This document shows, one piece after another, positions 7,273 through 15,367 of a stretch of 30,523 nucleotides of DNA. Below the pieces are notes generated by a model that did not search any database, had not been told where the DNA came from, and saw only the letters and a list, made by a program, of their open reading frames with translations. Position 1 is the first letter of the stretch, and every line of letters starts with the position of its first letter. Made by a program: the position numbers and the translations under genes. The DNA is from Ignavibacteria bacterium UBA7675 (GTDB taxonomy: Bacteria; Bacteroidota; Ignavibacteria; Kapaibacteriales; UB7675): positions 1-30,523 of the forward strand of contig DLHF01000064.1 of NCBI GenBank assembly GCA_002483085.1, written 5' to 3'.

Positions 7273-7518
7273 CTAATTCCAAGAAGGAGTGTCACAAGGA
7301 CTAGTATTGTCCACAACAAAGCGTTGTTTAATCTCGATACAAGTACGCAGCAGCATTGCCTCTCTGTGGCGTGTGTGCAGCATATCCATGTTGATTCTCA
7401 CATATCCATGTTGACTTCTTACATAAGAAGTGAATCTTACATGAGAAGCGAAAAACTGCCTCGTGTAAAAGGTCGTTTTCCCCGTGGCCTGACTACCGGT
7501 AAAAATTACAGCCTGCAT
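7273..7518 (-). pseudogene. Truncated P-loop kinase remnant (polynucleotide kinase-like AAA ATPase)
   Basis: From ATG at 7518 the frame encodes 81 residues beginning MQAVIFTGSQATGKTTFYT, a Walker A P-loop (GSQATGKTT, residues 8-16) as in small polynucleotide kinase-like ATPases. It continues into the family's R-I-N-M-D-M-L and VVDNTSP segments. The protein stops directly after that motif, where intact relatives continue with a lid and Walker-region helices for roughly 60 or more residues. About 13 extra residues sit between ASHVR and VRINMDML, produced by a short imperfect tandem duplication at 7379-7450. The truncation and insertion point to a decayed gene. It ends 12 nt before the P-type ATPase start, so transcription through it may still feed that gene. 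Confidence 0.65.
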
Positions 7519-7564
7519 AGTGGCGCGCATAGAAGATATATCTTGTGAATTGAGCACAAAGATA

Positions 7565-7669
7565 TTACGCCCCAACTGCCAGAACAAGCAAAACCCACCC
7601 GAACACACCAAACGCCCCGACCAAGGGAGGCAGCGGATGAATAGAGCCAATGTACTTCACGCCGCACAT
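7565..7669 (-). CDS. Possible small membrane ORF (34 residues)
   Basis: An ATG at 7669 opens a 34-codon frame with the composition of a membrane protein: MCGVKYIGSIHPLPPL followed by one hydrophobic span (VFGWVLLVLAVG) and a TAA stop. No Shine-Dalgarno is apparent and the start overlaps an 8-bp hairpin (CTTCACGC/GCGTGAAG, 7655-7678). It could be a real small protein, the tail of a decayed membrane protein, or chance. It lies just upstream of the kinase remnant on the same strand. Confidence 0.2.
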   Translation of the reverse strand: MCGVKYIGSIHPLPPLVGAFGVFGWVLLVLAVGA

Positions 7670-7734
7670 AGCGTGAAGCCACATAGATGCTATGCGCCAC
7701 AAATATGGGAAAAAGCGTACATTACAGCAGAAGG

Positions 7735-7882
7735 TGTGGCACGGGCGTGTTGTTCCGGCGCTTGGTCGCTGCCACCGATTGCACTCGTCCGCGCGTGTGT
7801 CACCGTAGGAGCGGTGCGAGGACGAGCTTACGATAACGGCTGTGCGGTGCGGAGGCTATCCGCCCGAACAGAGACCGAAGCG
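7735..7882 (+). repeat. Intergenic repeat, copy B (forward orientation)
   Basis: The copy starts TGTGGCACGGGCGTG (7735-7749), identical over these bases to 19690-19704. It contains the core GTCGCTGCCACCGATTGCA (7765-7783; three differences from copies A and C). It ends with GCGGTGCGGAGG and CAGAGACCGAAGCG (7869-7882), matching the right end of copy C. No gene was accepted here; the open frames through it reflect the GC-rich repeat. Confidence 0.65.
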
Positions 7883-7939
7883 TAGTATATCGGCAGCAAT
7901 GCTCGAATTCGATCATTCTATATCATTTCCGGTTTGTAC

Positions 7940-8440
7940 ATGTTTTACATTGTTGTTACAGTGCTTGTCGTGCAGCGCCTTGGCGAGCTACTCATAGCAA
8001 AGCGCAATGAACGGCTGATGAAGGCCGAAGGCGCCTACGAAGTGGCAGCAAGCCATTATAGATGGATTGTACTGATGCACACTGCCTGGTTTCTCTCTAT
8101 GCTGGCTGAGTATCACCTTGCTACGCCGCACAGCTCTGTCCACCCTGTGCTGTTTGGTGTATTTTTAGCAGCCCAGATATTGCGCTATTATGTAATAGCG
8201 ACACTTGGCAAATATTGGAACACGCGCATTCTTATTCTGCCCGGCAGCACACGAGTACGCCGGGGTATTTACCGATACATCAGCCACCCGAACTACTGGA
8301 TTGTCCGCGTGGAACTCCTTGTCATCCCTTTGATGTTCGGCCTGTACACAACTGCTATCGTCTTCAGCATTCTCAACTTTTTCATGCTCCGCCATCGCAT
8401 CCGCATTGAGAACGAAGCATTAGCGGTGCTCAAGAGCTGA
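7940..8440 (+). CDS. Isoprenylcysteine carboxyl methyltransferase (ICMT) family membrane protein
   Basis: The 166-residue protein has about five hydrophobic spans and the ICMT/phospholipid methyltransferase C-terminal signature: GIYRYISHPNYW, a hydrophobic stretch, then RHRIRIENEAL, where basic and Glu residues bind S-adenosylmethionine. These enzymes methylate lipid or small-molecule carboxyl or hydroxyl groups at the membrane. It resembles the small bacterial YpbQ-type members, which in other genomes methylate alkylpyrones beside a type III polyketide synthase. No such synthase is in this window, so the substrate is unknown. The frame opens with a TTG at 7934; the ATG at 7940 is preferred. 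The next gene follows after 17 nt, suggesting an operon. Confidence 0.8.
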   Translation: MFYIVVTVLVVQRLGELLIAKRNERLMKAEGAYEVAASHYRWIVLMHTAWFLSMLAEYHLATPHSSVHPVLFGVFLAAQILRYYVIATLGKYWNTRILILPGSTRVRRGIYRYISHPNYWIVRVELLVIPLMFGLYTTAIVFSILNFFMLRHRIRIENEALAVLKS

Positions 8441-8457
8441 TTGGAACCGGATGTAGT

Positions 8458-8775
8458 ATGCTTATTGTGGCCTATGTGCTGTTCATCAGCAACTTTCTTT
8501 TTGGGCTTCTTGTGCGGGTTGGCATGGTACCGGCTGCGCGCTTTCGCATAGTACATCGCTTGTTGTACGCTTTGGTACTGCTTTCTCTTGCGGCAGCAGC
8601 GGCAGTGTCTATCGCAGCGGGTCGAGGAATTCCCTGGCCTCTTGTGCTTGTGGGAGTGCTGCTGCTCGGCATGCCTTTTTTTCCGGGCAGAAAAACAGCT
8701 CACGCTATCTACGCAGTGTTATGCCTGGCGATGTACACCGCTGTGGTATATGCAACAATAGAGCACAGCAAGTGA
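8458..8775 (+). CDS. Small integral membrane protein of unknown function
   Basis: The 105-residue protein has three to four hydrophobic helices (about residues 1-20, 33-53, 58-75 and 83-98) and little else. I do not recognise the family. It begins 17 nt after the ICMT-like gene and ends 43 nt before the nitroreductase start, so the three genes are probably co-transcribed. Arg residues fall mainly in the loop after the first helix (VRVGMVPAARFRIVHR) and suggest that this loop faces the cytoplasm. Confidence 0.65.
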   Translation: MLIVAYVLFISNFLFGLLVRVGMVPAARFRIVHRLLYALVLLSLAAAAAVSIAAGRGIPWPLVLVGVLLLGMPFFPGRKTAHAIYAVLCLAMYTAVVYATIEHSK

Positions 8776-8818
8776 AACAGAATTCAACAACTATGTGTCA
8801 TTGCACATCGGAGTAATT

Positions 8819-9706
8819 ATGGAGCTTTTAGAGGCACTAAAGAACCGAAGAACAACGAACACGCGATTTCTCGAAAAGCCTATTAGCGATGAGCACATCC
8901 GCACACTGATAGAAGCTGCGAGCTATGCGCCCAGCCACATGAATTCGCAGCCGTGGCGCTTTGTGGTAATTCGCGACGAACAAAGGCGCAAAAAGATCGG
9001 TCGGGTGGCTCGCGAGTCTATGCGTCTGGTTATGGAAAGAGGCGCGTTCTGGAAGCGCTATCTGAAATACTTTCGATTCAATAAAGAGGATATCAACGCA
9101 TCGGGCGATGGCATTTACATCGATAAATTGCCAAAGGTTATACAGCCATTTGCACGGTATATTTTTTCTGAGAAGGGAGCTGAGTGGATGATCAAACTCC
9201 GGGTTCCTTCTATTCTCGCTTTAGATTCGGAAAAGCTCATAACTTCCTCACCGCTTATTCTCGCGGTGCTTCTTACAAAGGATGAATTCCGCCCGCAGGA
9301 GCTCTCCGGCCTGTATTCCACACTTGCGCTTGGCATGGCCATTGAGAACATCTGGCTCACAGCAAATTCGATAGGCATTGGCATTCAGTTCATTTCCCTG
9401 CCTATGGAAGCCGGGGGCGACATGTGGCAGCGCTGTGTTGGCTTGGTAGGAGTGCCTGATACACATGAAATGATTGCGCTGTTTCGCATAGGATATATCG
9501 ACCCGAATGCGAAACGGCCTACCATCGATTGGTCGAGCACGCAGCGGAAGGACATCTCGGGTTATTGCTTCGAGGAACAATTCGGCGTGCCCTGGCAGCC
9601 CGAGGCCGCAAGCCTATTTACCGGCATTACTCATAAAGAAACTCTGGGCAATTATAGTCCGCAGCAGCCGGAACAAGCAGCAACTCCGACAGATTCCCAA
9701 AACTAA
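8819..9706 (+). CDS. Nitroreductase family protein (FMN-dependent oxidoreductase)
   Basis: The 295-residue protein begins MELLEALKNRRTTNTRFLEKPI, the family's FMN-phosphate-binding Arg-rich start. YAPSHMNSQPWRFVVI is the usual S-x-x-N-x-Q-P-W FMN contact. The C-terminal half has AIENIWLTANSIGIGIQFISLP and a G-x-P segment (LVGVPDTHEMIALFRIGY) typical of nitroreductases. Members reduce nitro compounds, quinones or flavins with NAD(P)H; the substrate here is unknown. It is longer than the usual 180-220 residues because of an insert around residues 75-135 and a Gln-rich tail. A GTG at 8795 is in frame, but the ATG at 8819 follows a GGAG with 6-nt spacing and fits the family start. Confidence 0.85.
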   Translation: MELLEALKNRRTTNTRFLEKPISDEHIRTLIEAASYAPSHMNSQPWRFVVIRDEQRRKKIGRVARESMRLVMERGAFWKRYLKYFRFNKEDINASGDGIYIDKLPKVIQPFARYIFSEKGAEWMIKLRVPSILALDSEKLITSSPLILAVLLTKDEFRPQELSGLYSTLALGMAIENIWLTANSIGIGIQFISLPMEAGGDMWQRCVGLVGVPDTHEMIALFRIGYIDPNAKRPTIDWSSTQRKDISGYCFEEQFGVPWQPEAASLFTGITHKETLGNYSPQQPEQAATPTDSQN

Positions 9707-9747
9707 CGTACCCTTTTCCTGTTTGCTGCGTCCTTGCGGCCAACAGC

Positions 9748-12165
9748 ATGTCCAATTGTCGACTGTATTGTATGCACTCTATGTCTTTTCCTCCCGGCAC
9801 TCTGTGGCTCCGATATTGCGTGGTTGTCCTTCTGGGATTATTTGCAGCAGCATCGGGCAGAGCAGCGCTACTGCCACCGGATGGCGCAACAGTGTCTGGC
9901 ATCGTGACAGAGCAGGCATCTGGCGAAGCGTCGATTTCGGTATCGGTGCTGATCTATCGGGACAGTATCCCATCGACCCCTTCGAAGCCTTACCGCGGCA
10001 CCATGAGTAATAAATTCGGCTTCTACTCTATTGCAGGTATTTCTCCCGGTACGTACTACATTCAGGTGCGAGCCATAGGGTTCAGTCCGTCCTCCCAGCG
10101 CATTATCGTGCACGACACAACAACGTCGATACGCGTGGATGTGCAGTTGGAATCGGTAGACATGACCACCGATGAAATCACTGTAGAAGGCACGCGCACC
10201 GGCACAGTAACACCGCCGATCAGCACGGTAGAAATCAGCCCGGATTTTATTAACCAGATGCCATCGCTCGGCGGAGAAAAAGATGTATTTCGCGTGCTCC
10301 AGCTTTTGCCCGGTGTGAAAGCAGCATCGGAGCTTTCCAGCGGTCTGTATGTGCGCGGCGGTTCGCCCGACCAGAACCTCATCCTGCTCGATGGAGTGAT
10401 TATCTATAATCCATCGCACCTCGGCGGCTTTCTGAGCACGTTCAACTCCGATGCACTGCTGAATATTCGCCTGTACAAAGGAGCGTTTCCCGCTGAATAC
10501 GGCGGGAGGCTGTCGAGCGTTTTGGATATGACCATGCGCGAAGGCACAAAAGAAAAGGTGCAGGGCAGTGGCGGTATTAGCCTTATCAGTTCGCGGCTTA
10601 CTGTAGAGGGCCCCATCAACGAGCAGACGACCTTTATGCTCTCAGGCCGAAGAATGTACCTCGATCTTCTTTTGCCGCTATTCGACACCGACGGCGAGGC
10701 ACCACGCTACTACTTCTACGACTTCAATGCAAAGATCAACTCTAAGATTTCGGAAAGCGACCGAATATTTGCAAGTGGATACTTCGGACGCGACGTGCTG
10801 TACTCGCCCGACTCGCGTACATTCAACGATGAGCAGTTCGATATTTCCTGGGGCAATGCCTCGGCAAACCTGCGCTGGATGCACATTATGTCGTCGTCGG
10901 TATTTACCAATTTTTCCTTTATCTATACCAACTACAAGTTCAATACATCATCAGAAGAGAACAACAACAGCGTATTCGAGGTTCTTTCGGGGATTCAGGA
11001 CTTCATGCTGCGAGGCGAGGCTCAGTATTTCCCCAGCGAAGAGCATACAATTAAGGCTGGTATAGAGGGCACGCTGCACAGGTTTCGCGTAGGAGCCGAA
11101 CAAACGGCGGGCGGGGGCGATTTCAACGATGTACCAATTAACCTTACCGATATCTCGTCGATGGATGCCTCGCTGTATCTCCAAGACGAATGGAAAATTA
11201 CCGACAGGATATCCTCGAATATCGGCGCGCGGCTTTACTACTTCGACAAGGGAAATTACCTACGCTTCGAGCCTCGCCTGTCCGCAGCCTACGACCTCGG
11301 CGATGGCATGCAAATTAAAGGCTCATTCGCCCTTGCCAATCAGTTTCTGCACCTGATCGTGCGCAACGATATTTCGCTTCCCACCGACCTATGGTTTCCT
11401 TCTACTGACAAAATCAAACCGGCACAGTCGCTCCAGTATGTTCTGGGGTTTTCCATGCCAATCATGGAGAACGAATATTTGTTCACGGCAGAAGTGTACT
11501 ACAAGGACATGAAAAACCTGTACGAGTACAAAGACGACGCCGTATTTGCATTTGGCGCTCCGCTGGACTCGCAGTTTACAACAGGAACAGGAGTAGCCTA
11601 CGGATTAGAGCTATTTCTCAACAAACGCATCGGGGATTTTACTGGCTGGATTGGATACACGCTTGCCTGGACTCAGCGCACATTTCCAGAGCTCAACAAC
11701 GGACAGTTCTTCTATCCGCAGTACGACCGCCGCCACGATGTTGCCGTGGTGCTGACCTATAAGTTGGGTGAAAGTTGGGAACTCGGCGCTTCATGGGTGT
11801 ATGGCACAGGCCAGGCGTACACCGTACCGAGCGGACAGTACCAGTTTAATCCTATTGGATCGGGTACGGAACCCGGCTATTATTCGAGCTATACCAACAA
11901 CGACTACACAGCGCGCAATGCTTATAGGCTGCCTGCATTCCACAAACTCGACCTCAACTTCATGCACAAATTTTCGTGGTTTGGGCTGCCTTGGGAGCTC
12001 TCGCTCAATGTGTACAATGCGTATAACCAGAAAAATACGTTCGCGCAGGTCATCAGCCAGGATACTAATTCTTACAACCCCGAAACAAACAGCTACAAAA
12101 AAGTTGTAAAGCGTATCACGCTGTTCCCATTTCTTCCGACTGTAGGGTTGAGTTTCAAATTCTGA
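9748..12165 (+). CDS. TonB-dependent outer membrane receptor with carboxypeptidase-like regulatory domain
   Basis: The 805-residue protein is an outer membrane transporter energised by TonB. A signal peptide is visible (hydrophobic YCVVVLLGLFAAASG then RAA). Next comes a carboxypeptidase-D-like regulatory domain (residues about 47-135: GIVTEQASGEASI, then GFYSIAGISPGTYYIQVRAIGF). The plug domain follows (YVRGGSPDQNLILLDGVIIY and AEYGGRLSSVLDM, about 200-260), then a long beta-barrel ending in Phe (LPTVGLSFKF), the usual outer-membrane C-terminal signal. ATGs at 9772 and 9781 are alternative starts that shorten the n-region. It is followed 22 nt later by a DUF4249-like lipoprotein, a recurrent pairing in Bacteroidota. 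The ligand is unknown. Confidence 0.92.
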   Translation: MSNCRLYCMHSMSFPPGTLWLRYCVVVLLGLFAAASGRAALLPPDGATVSGIVTEQASGEASISVSVLIYRDSIPSTPSKPYRGTMSNKFGFYSIAGISPGTYYIQVRAIGFSPSSQRIIVHDTTTSIRVDVQLESVDMTTDEITVEGTRTGTVTPPISTVEISPDFINQMPSLGGEKDVFRVLQLLPGVKAASELSSGLYVRGGSPDQNLILLDGVIIYNPSHLGGFLSTFNSDALLNIRLYKGAFPAEYGGRLSSVLDMTMREGTKEKVQGSGGISLISSRLTVEGPINEQTTFMLSGRRMYLDLLLPLFDTDGEAPRYYFYDFNAKINSKISESDRIFASGYFGRDVLYSPDSRTFNDEQFDISWGNASANLRWMHIMSSSVFTNFSFIYTNYKFNTSSEENNNSVFEVLSGIQDFMLRGEAQYFPSEEHTIKAGIEGTLHRFRVGAEQTAGGGDFNDVPINLTDISSMDASLYLQDEWKITDRISSNIGARLYYFDKGNYLRFEPRLSAAYDLGDGMQIKGSFALANQFLHLIVRNDISLPTDLWFPSTDKIKPAQSLQYVLGFSMPIMENEYLFTAEVYYKDMKNLYEYKDDAVFAFGAPLDSQFTTGTGVAYGLELFLNKRIGDFTGWIGYTLAWTQRTFPELNNGQFFYPQYDRRHDVAVVLTYKLGESWELGASWVYGTGQAYTVPSGQYQFNPIGSGTEPGYYSSYTNNDYTARNAYRLPAFHKLDLNFMHKFSWFGLPWELSLNVYNAYNQKNTFAQVISQDTNSYNPETNSYKKVVKRITLFPFLPTVGLSFKF

Positions 12166-12187
12166 CAATTTTCACAGCGAGAATATC

Positions 12188-13015
12188 ATGCAATTTTCTG
12201 CGATAAAGAACAACACACATCTGCTGCTCCTGTGCCTTGTATGCCTGCTTGCTGTTGGCTGCGAGGAAATCGTCGACGACCCGGGAACGCTGCCCTACGA
12301 AGAGAAATTAGTAATCCGCAGCATTGTGGAAGCGGGCAAAGGAATGGACAGCATTCTGATTACTCGAACACTCCCGCCGCTGGACGCTTACGTAGAAGAA
12401 AAAGCGTGGGTGCACAATGCTCTGGTGTTGGTGCGGCACAATGGCATCACCGATACGCTCATCGACGGAGGGCGGGGGCGGTACTACAAACCCGGGATTG
12501 TCCCTCAACCGGGCGGAGTGTACGAATTGGATGTGGTATGGAATAACAAACACGCCTCGGCTGTTACGCGTATTCCGCAATATCCTACAATTATATCAAC
12601 TCGACGCAACCACAAAACTAATCGCTGGGGCGATCAGATCGACGTTCTGGAGGCTCGGATTAAACCCTTCCCGGGAACAGTGTATAGCTCGACCTACATG
12701 TACTACATACCAGGAATGCCTGGCTATACAGAAAGCACGTATATCAACGAGCTCTATCGCCTGTCGGATACTACGAGTACAGGAGAGCTGGTTATACCGA
12801 CAGAATCGTACAATTATTCCTCTGGCCATATTGATTACAAGATAAGCGTTCAGGCATACGACGAAGCGTACTACGCCTACTTCACATCGTATATCAATGG
12901 CAACGACGACGACGGGCCATTTAGCCAGAATCGAAACGTAAAGTGGAATGTGCAGGGCGATGGTATTGGTATGTTTATCGGTATTGCGCGGTCGCAGCCC
13001 ACGGATGTGAATTGA
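12188..13015 (+). CDS. DUF4249-like lipoprotein, partner of TonB receptor
   Basis: The 275-residue protein has a lipoprotein signal peptide ending in lipobox LAVG-Cys (residues about 21-25), so it should be anchored to a membrane after lipidation. The remainder resembles DUF4249 proteins: an early strand with LVIRSIVEAG, the paired ILITRTLPP segment, a G-x-Y-x-x-x motif (GRGRYYKPG), YELDVVWNNKHASAVTRIP, and beta-rich sequence to the end. DUF4249 lipoproteins are commonly encoded next to TonB-dependent receptors in Bacteroidota, and a role in ligand capture at the outer membrane is assumed, not shown. It lies 22 nt after the receptor gene and converges with the ABC ATPase gene, whose stop is 5 nt away. 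Confidence 0.75.
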   Translation: MQFSAIKNNTHLLLLCLVCLLAVGCEEIVDDPGTLPYEEKLVIRSIVEAGKGMDSILITRTLPPLDAYVEEKAWVHNALVLVRHNGITDTLIDGGRGRYYKPGIVPQPGGVYELDVVWNNKHASAVTRIPQYPTIISTRRNHKTNRWGDQIDVLEARIKPFPGTVYSSTYMYYIPGMPGYTESTYINELYRLSDTTSTGELVIPTESYNYSSGHIDYKISVQAYDEAYYAYFTSYINGNDDDGPFSQNRNVKWNVQGDGIGMFIGIARSQPTDVN

Positions 13016-13020
13016 GCGCT

Positions 13021-14112
13021 CTACAGCCGCTGCCCGTCTGCTCCAAACAAGCAAAGACGGCGTGTATCAATTGCCAATAGCGGTCGATCTCCCTCTGCAA
13101 CAGCGCCTGCACCCGAGCTCATACGGCTTATCTTGGCAGTACCTCCAGTGGTGAAATGTATGAGCATTTCGTGCCCGAGATATTCTACAAGCGATACCTG
13201 TGCGCTAAATGCAGGCTGATTGTTCGGCTCCTGTACTGGCGTAATATGTTCGGGTCGTATGCCAAGTACTACAACAGTACCTTCCGGCGGCGGTGTTGTG
13301 CGAAACATACGCTCTTCCAGAGCAATGGAAACGCCATCGTGCTCGCGGAATACCATGCCGCCATCGCGCACAATCGCCCCTGTAAAAAAATTCATCGACG
13401 GACTTCCGAGAAACCCTGCTACAAAGCGATTCGCTGGGTTGTTGTACACTTCTTCGGGCGGAGCAGTCTGCTGCACTACACCTCCCTGCATTACCACAAT
13501 ACGGTCGCCCATTGTCATGGCTTCCATCTGGTCGTGGGTGACATACACAGCCGTCGTACCGAGCGAACGCTGGAGGCCGAGTATTTCCGCGCGCATTTGC
13601 ACACGTAGTTGTGCGTCGAGGTTGGACAGTGGCTCGTCGAAAAGAAACACACGCGGACGCCGCACAATTGCCCTGCCAAGCGCTACCCGTTGGCGCTGCC
13701 CGCCGGAAAGCTGTTTCGGCTTTCGCTGCAGTTGTTCGGCAAGACCGAGCAAACGCGCTACTTCCTCCACACGCTCTTTGATAAACTGACGAGATTCCCG
13801 CCGAATCACTAACGGAAACGCTATATTTTCGTGCACTGTCATGTGCGGATACAGTGCATAATTTTGGAATACCATGCCCACATCGCGGTCTTTAGGCGCC
13901 CGGTCGTTCATCCGCTCGTTGTCGAACAGCAAATCGCCCGATGTGATGCCTTCTAATCCTGCAATCATTCGCAAAGTCGTAGTTTTGCCACAACCCGATG
14001 GCCCGACAAACACCACGAATTCGCCGTCGCGTATGGAAAGCGATACGCCCTTCACCGCCTCAAAACCATTGTCGTAGCGCTTGATTATATCCGAAAGCTG
14101 AAGAGCTGCCAT
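13021..14112 (-). CDS. ABC transporter ATP-binding protein, UgpC/MalK type
   Basis: The 363-residue protein is an ATPase subunit of a CUT1-type sugar or sugar-phosphate importer. Walker A GPSGCGKTT (about 38-46), Q-loop in VFQNYALYPHMTV, signature LSGGQRQRVALGRA, Walker B VFLFDEPLSNLD and the switch His in VTHDQMEAM are all present. The regulatory C-terminal TOBE/OB region, with GIRPEHITPV, extends to the end as in MalK, UgpC and MsmX. No permease or binding-protein gene is beside it, so it may serve several transporters at a distance, as MsmX does in Bacillus; that is inference. No Shine-Dalgarno is seen before the ATG. Confidence 0.9.
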   Translation of the reverse strand: MAALQLSDIIKRYDNGFEAVKGVSLSIRDGEFVVFVGPSGCGKTTTLRMIAGLEGITSGDLLFDNERMNDRAPKDRDVGMVFQNYALYPHMTVHENIAFPLVIRRESRQFIKERVEEVARLLGLAEQLQRKPKQLSGGQRQRVALGRAIVRRPRVFLFDEPLSNLDAQLRVQMRAEILGLQRSLGTTAVYVTHDQMEAMTMGDRIVVMQGGVVQQTAPPEEVYNNPANRFVAGFLGSPSMNFFTGAIVRDGGMVFREHDGVSIALEERMFRTTPPPEGTVVVLGIRPEHITPVQEPNNQPAFSAQVSLVEYLGHEMLIHFTTGGTAKISRMSSGAGAVAEGDRPLLAIDTRRLCLFGADGQRL

Positions 14113-14214
14113 AATACCGAATCATTACCGAAATGACGGAAAAATGTCGAAATGGAAAAGTATAGGAGCGGTTTCTGTGTGCAAATTGCCAAGAATGCTC
14201 ATGTGCAGACGAGA

Positions 14215-14290
14215 AATGGAGCGCTTCGGCCTCTGCTCCTGCGTTCCGCCTCTGCACCGCGCTGCATATCCGCCGCGTGGCTGTGCAGCC
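14215..14290 (-). repeat. Intergenic repeat, copy E (reverse orientation, right end only)
   Basis: The block GCGCTTCGGCCTCTGC followed by CGCCTCTGCACCGCG and GCATATCCGCCGCGTGGC matches 4289-4350 closely. No core or left-end block follows before the end of the neighbouring SDR gene, so this copy appears truncated. It fills the gap between the SDR gene end and the ABC ATPase start. Confidence 0.65.
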
Positions 14291-14320
14291 CCATCCGCAC
14301 AACTGGGAATCAAAAGAGGC

Positions 14321-15091
14321 TCAAAGCTCTTTGTGCACAATCGTAGCCGATGCCTGGGCAACCGGAAGCACGAGCATATCGGCAATTACCACATGGAGCG
14401 GCCTTGTAGCGCAGTACAGCGCAGCCTCGGCAATGTCCCGCCCGTGCAAGGGCGTATATCCTTCGTACACCTTTTCGGCGCGGTCGGTATCACCACGGAA
14501 TCGCACTTCCGAAAATTCAGTCTGCACAAGACCTGGGTCGATATTGCAGACGCGAACCCCTGTGCCATTTACATCAATTCTCATCCCTTCGGACAGTGCG
14601 CGAGCAGCGTGTTTTGTAGCGCAGTACACATTGCCCTTCGGGTACACTTCGCGTCCGGCAATAGAAGCCACGTTGATTACCGTCCCGGAATTGCGCTGCA
14701 CCATGCCCGGCAGTACCGCACGCGACACATAGAGCAGTCCCTTAATATTAGTGTCGATCATCTCTTCCCAGTCGTCGAGATGTCCCTCGTGTATTTTGTC
14801 TAAACCGCGCGAAAGCCCGGCATTATTAATCAGCACCTGCACAGAACTCCACGCATCCGGCAAGGTATCAATCGCAGCAAAAACGCTGCTGCTATTGCGC
14901 ACATCACAGCCGATGCACAGTACTTCCGCGCCATAAAGATCGCGCAGCCCTACTGCTATTGCCTCTATGCGCTCTACGCGCCGCGCCATGAGGATAAGGC
15001 GGGCACCCGCCTCGGCAAATACATACGCGCACTCTCGGCCAATGCCGCTGGATGCGCCAGTAATAAGAACCGTTGTATTGTTCAGTTTCAT
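14321..15091 (-). CDS. Short-chain dehydrogenase/reductase (YdfG-like)
   Basis: The 256-residue protein is a classical SDR. The Rossmann NAD(P)-binding motif GASSGIG is near residues 11-17 (T-G-A-S-S-G-I-G), NNAG is near 88-91, the catalytic Ser lies in VINVASIAG, and the Tyr and Lys in YCATKHA. The Arg after the second strand (ARRVERIEA) favours NADP(H). The NNAGLSRGLDKIHEG segment resembles YdfG-type enzymes, which reduce 3-hydroxy acids or malonic semialdehyde; the substrate is not certain. The open frame extends 10 codons upstream to 15121, but MKLNNTTVLITGASS is the normal family start. Confidence 0.88.
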   Translation of the reverse strand: MKLNNTTVLITGASSGIGRECAYVFAEAGARLILMARRVERIEAIAVGLRDLYGAEVLCIGCDVRNSSSVFAAIDTLPDAWSSVQVLINNAGLSRGLDKIHEGHLDDWEEMIDTNIKGLLYVSRAVLPGMVQRNSGTVINVASIAGREVYPKGNVYCATKHAARALSEGMRIDVNGTGVRVCNIDPGLVQTEFSEVRFRGDTDRAEKVYEGYTPLHGRDIAEAALYCATRPLHVVIADMLVLPVAQASATIVHKEL

Positions 15092-15367
15092 ACGACAACA
15101 GGAGAATACCGCTTTGTGCACAATAGCTTTCTGTGCATGAATTGCAACACAGCAGCCGACGGTAAGTTAAATGTCTATTGCAGGAAGGTGCAATTTACGA
15201 TTATTATGGTTTCGGCCACGATGCAATCCTGTAACCGAATTCCAATTTCTGCTGTTATAGTATTTGCGCGCTGGTTACTTTATTTCGCACTTTATGTAAG
15301 ACTCTTGTAAATTGCAGTCTGAAAAATTGTTTGATAGCGCATTTCATCTTATCAATTGGGAACTACT

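Noticed and set aside
7520..7885. 121-codon plus-strand frame across repeat copy B
   Set aside because: It spans the repeat and the antisense of the kinase remnant, has no recognisable motif, and is Cys/Arg-rich as expected from GC-rich non-coding DNA.
15190..15318. GCAATTTAC near 15190 and GTAAATTGC near 15308 as an inverted repeat before T9SS paralogue 1
   Set aside because: Nine bases separated by about 100 nt of AT-rich DNA is weak and no further structure supports it.
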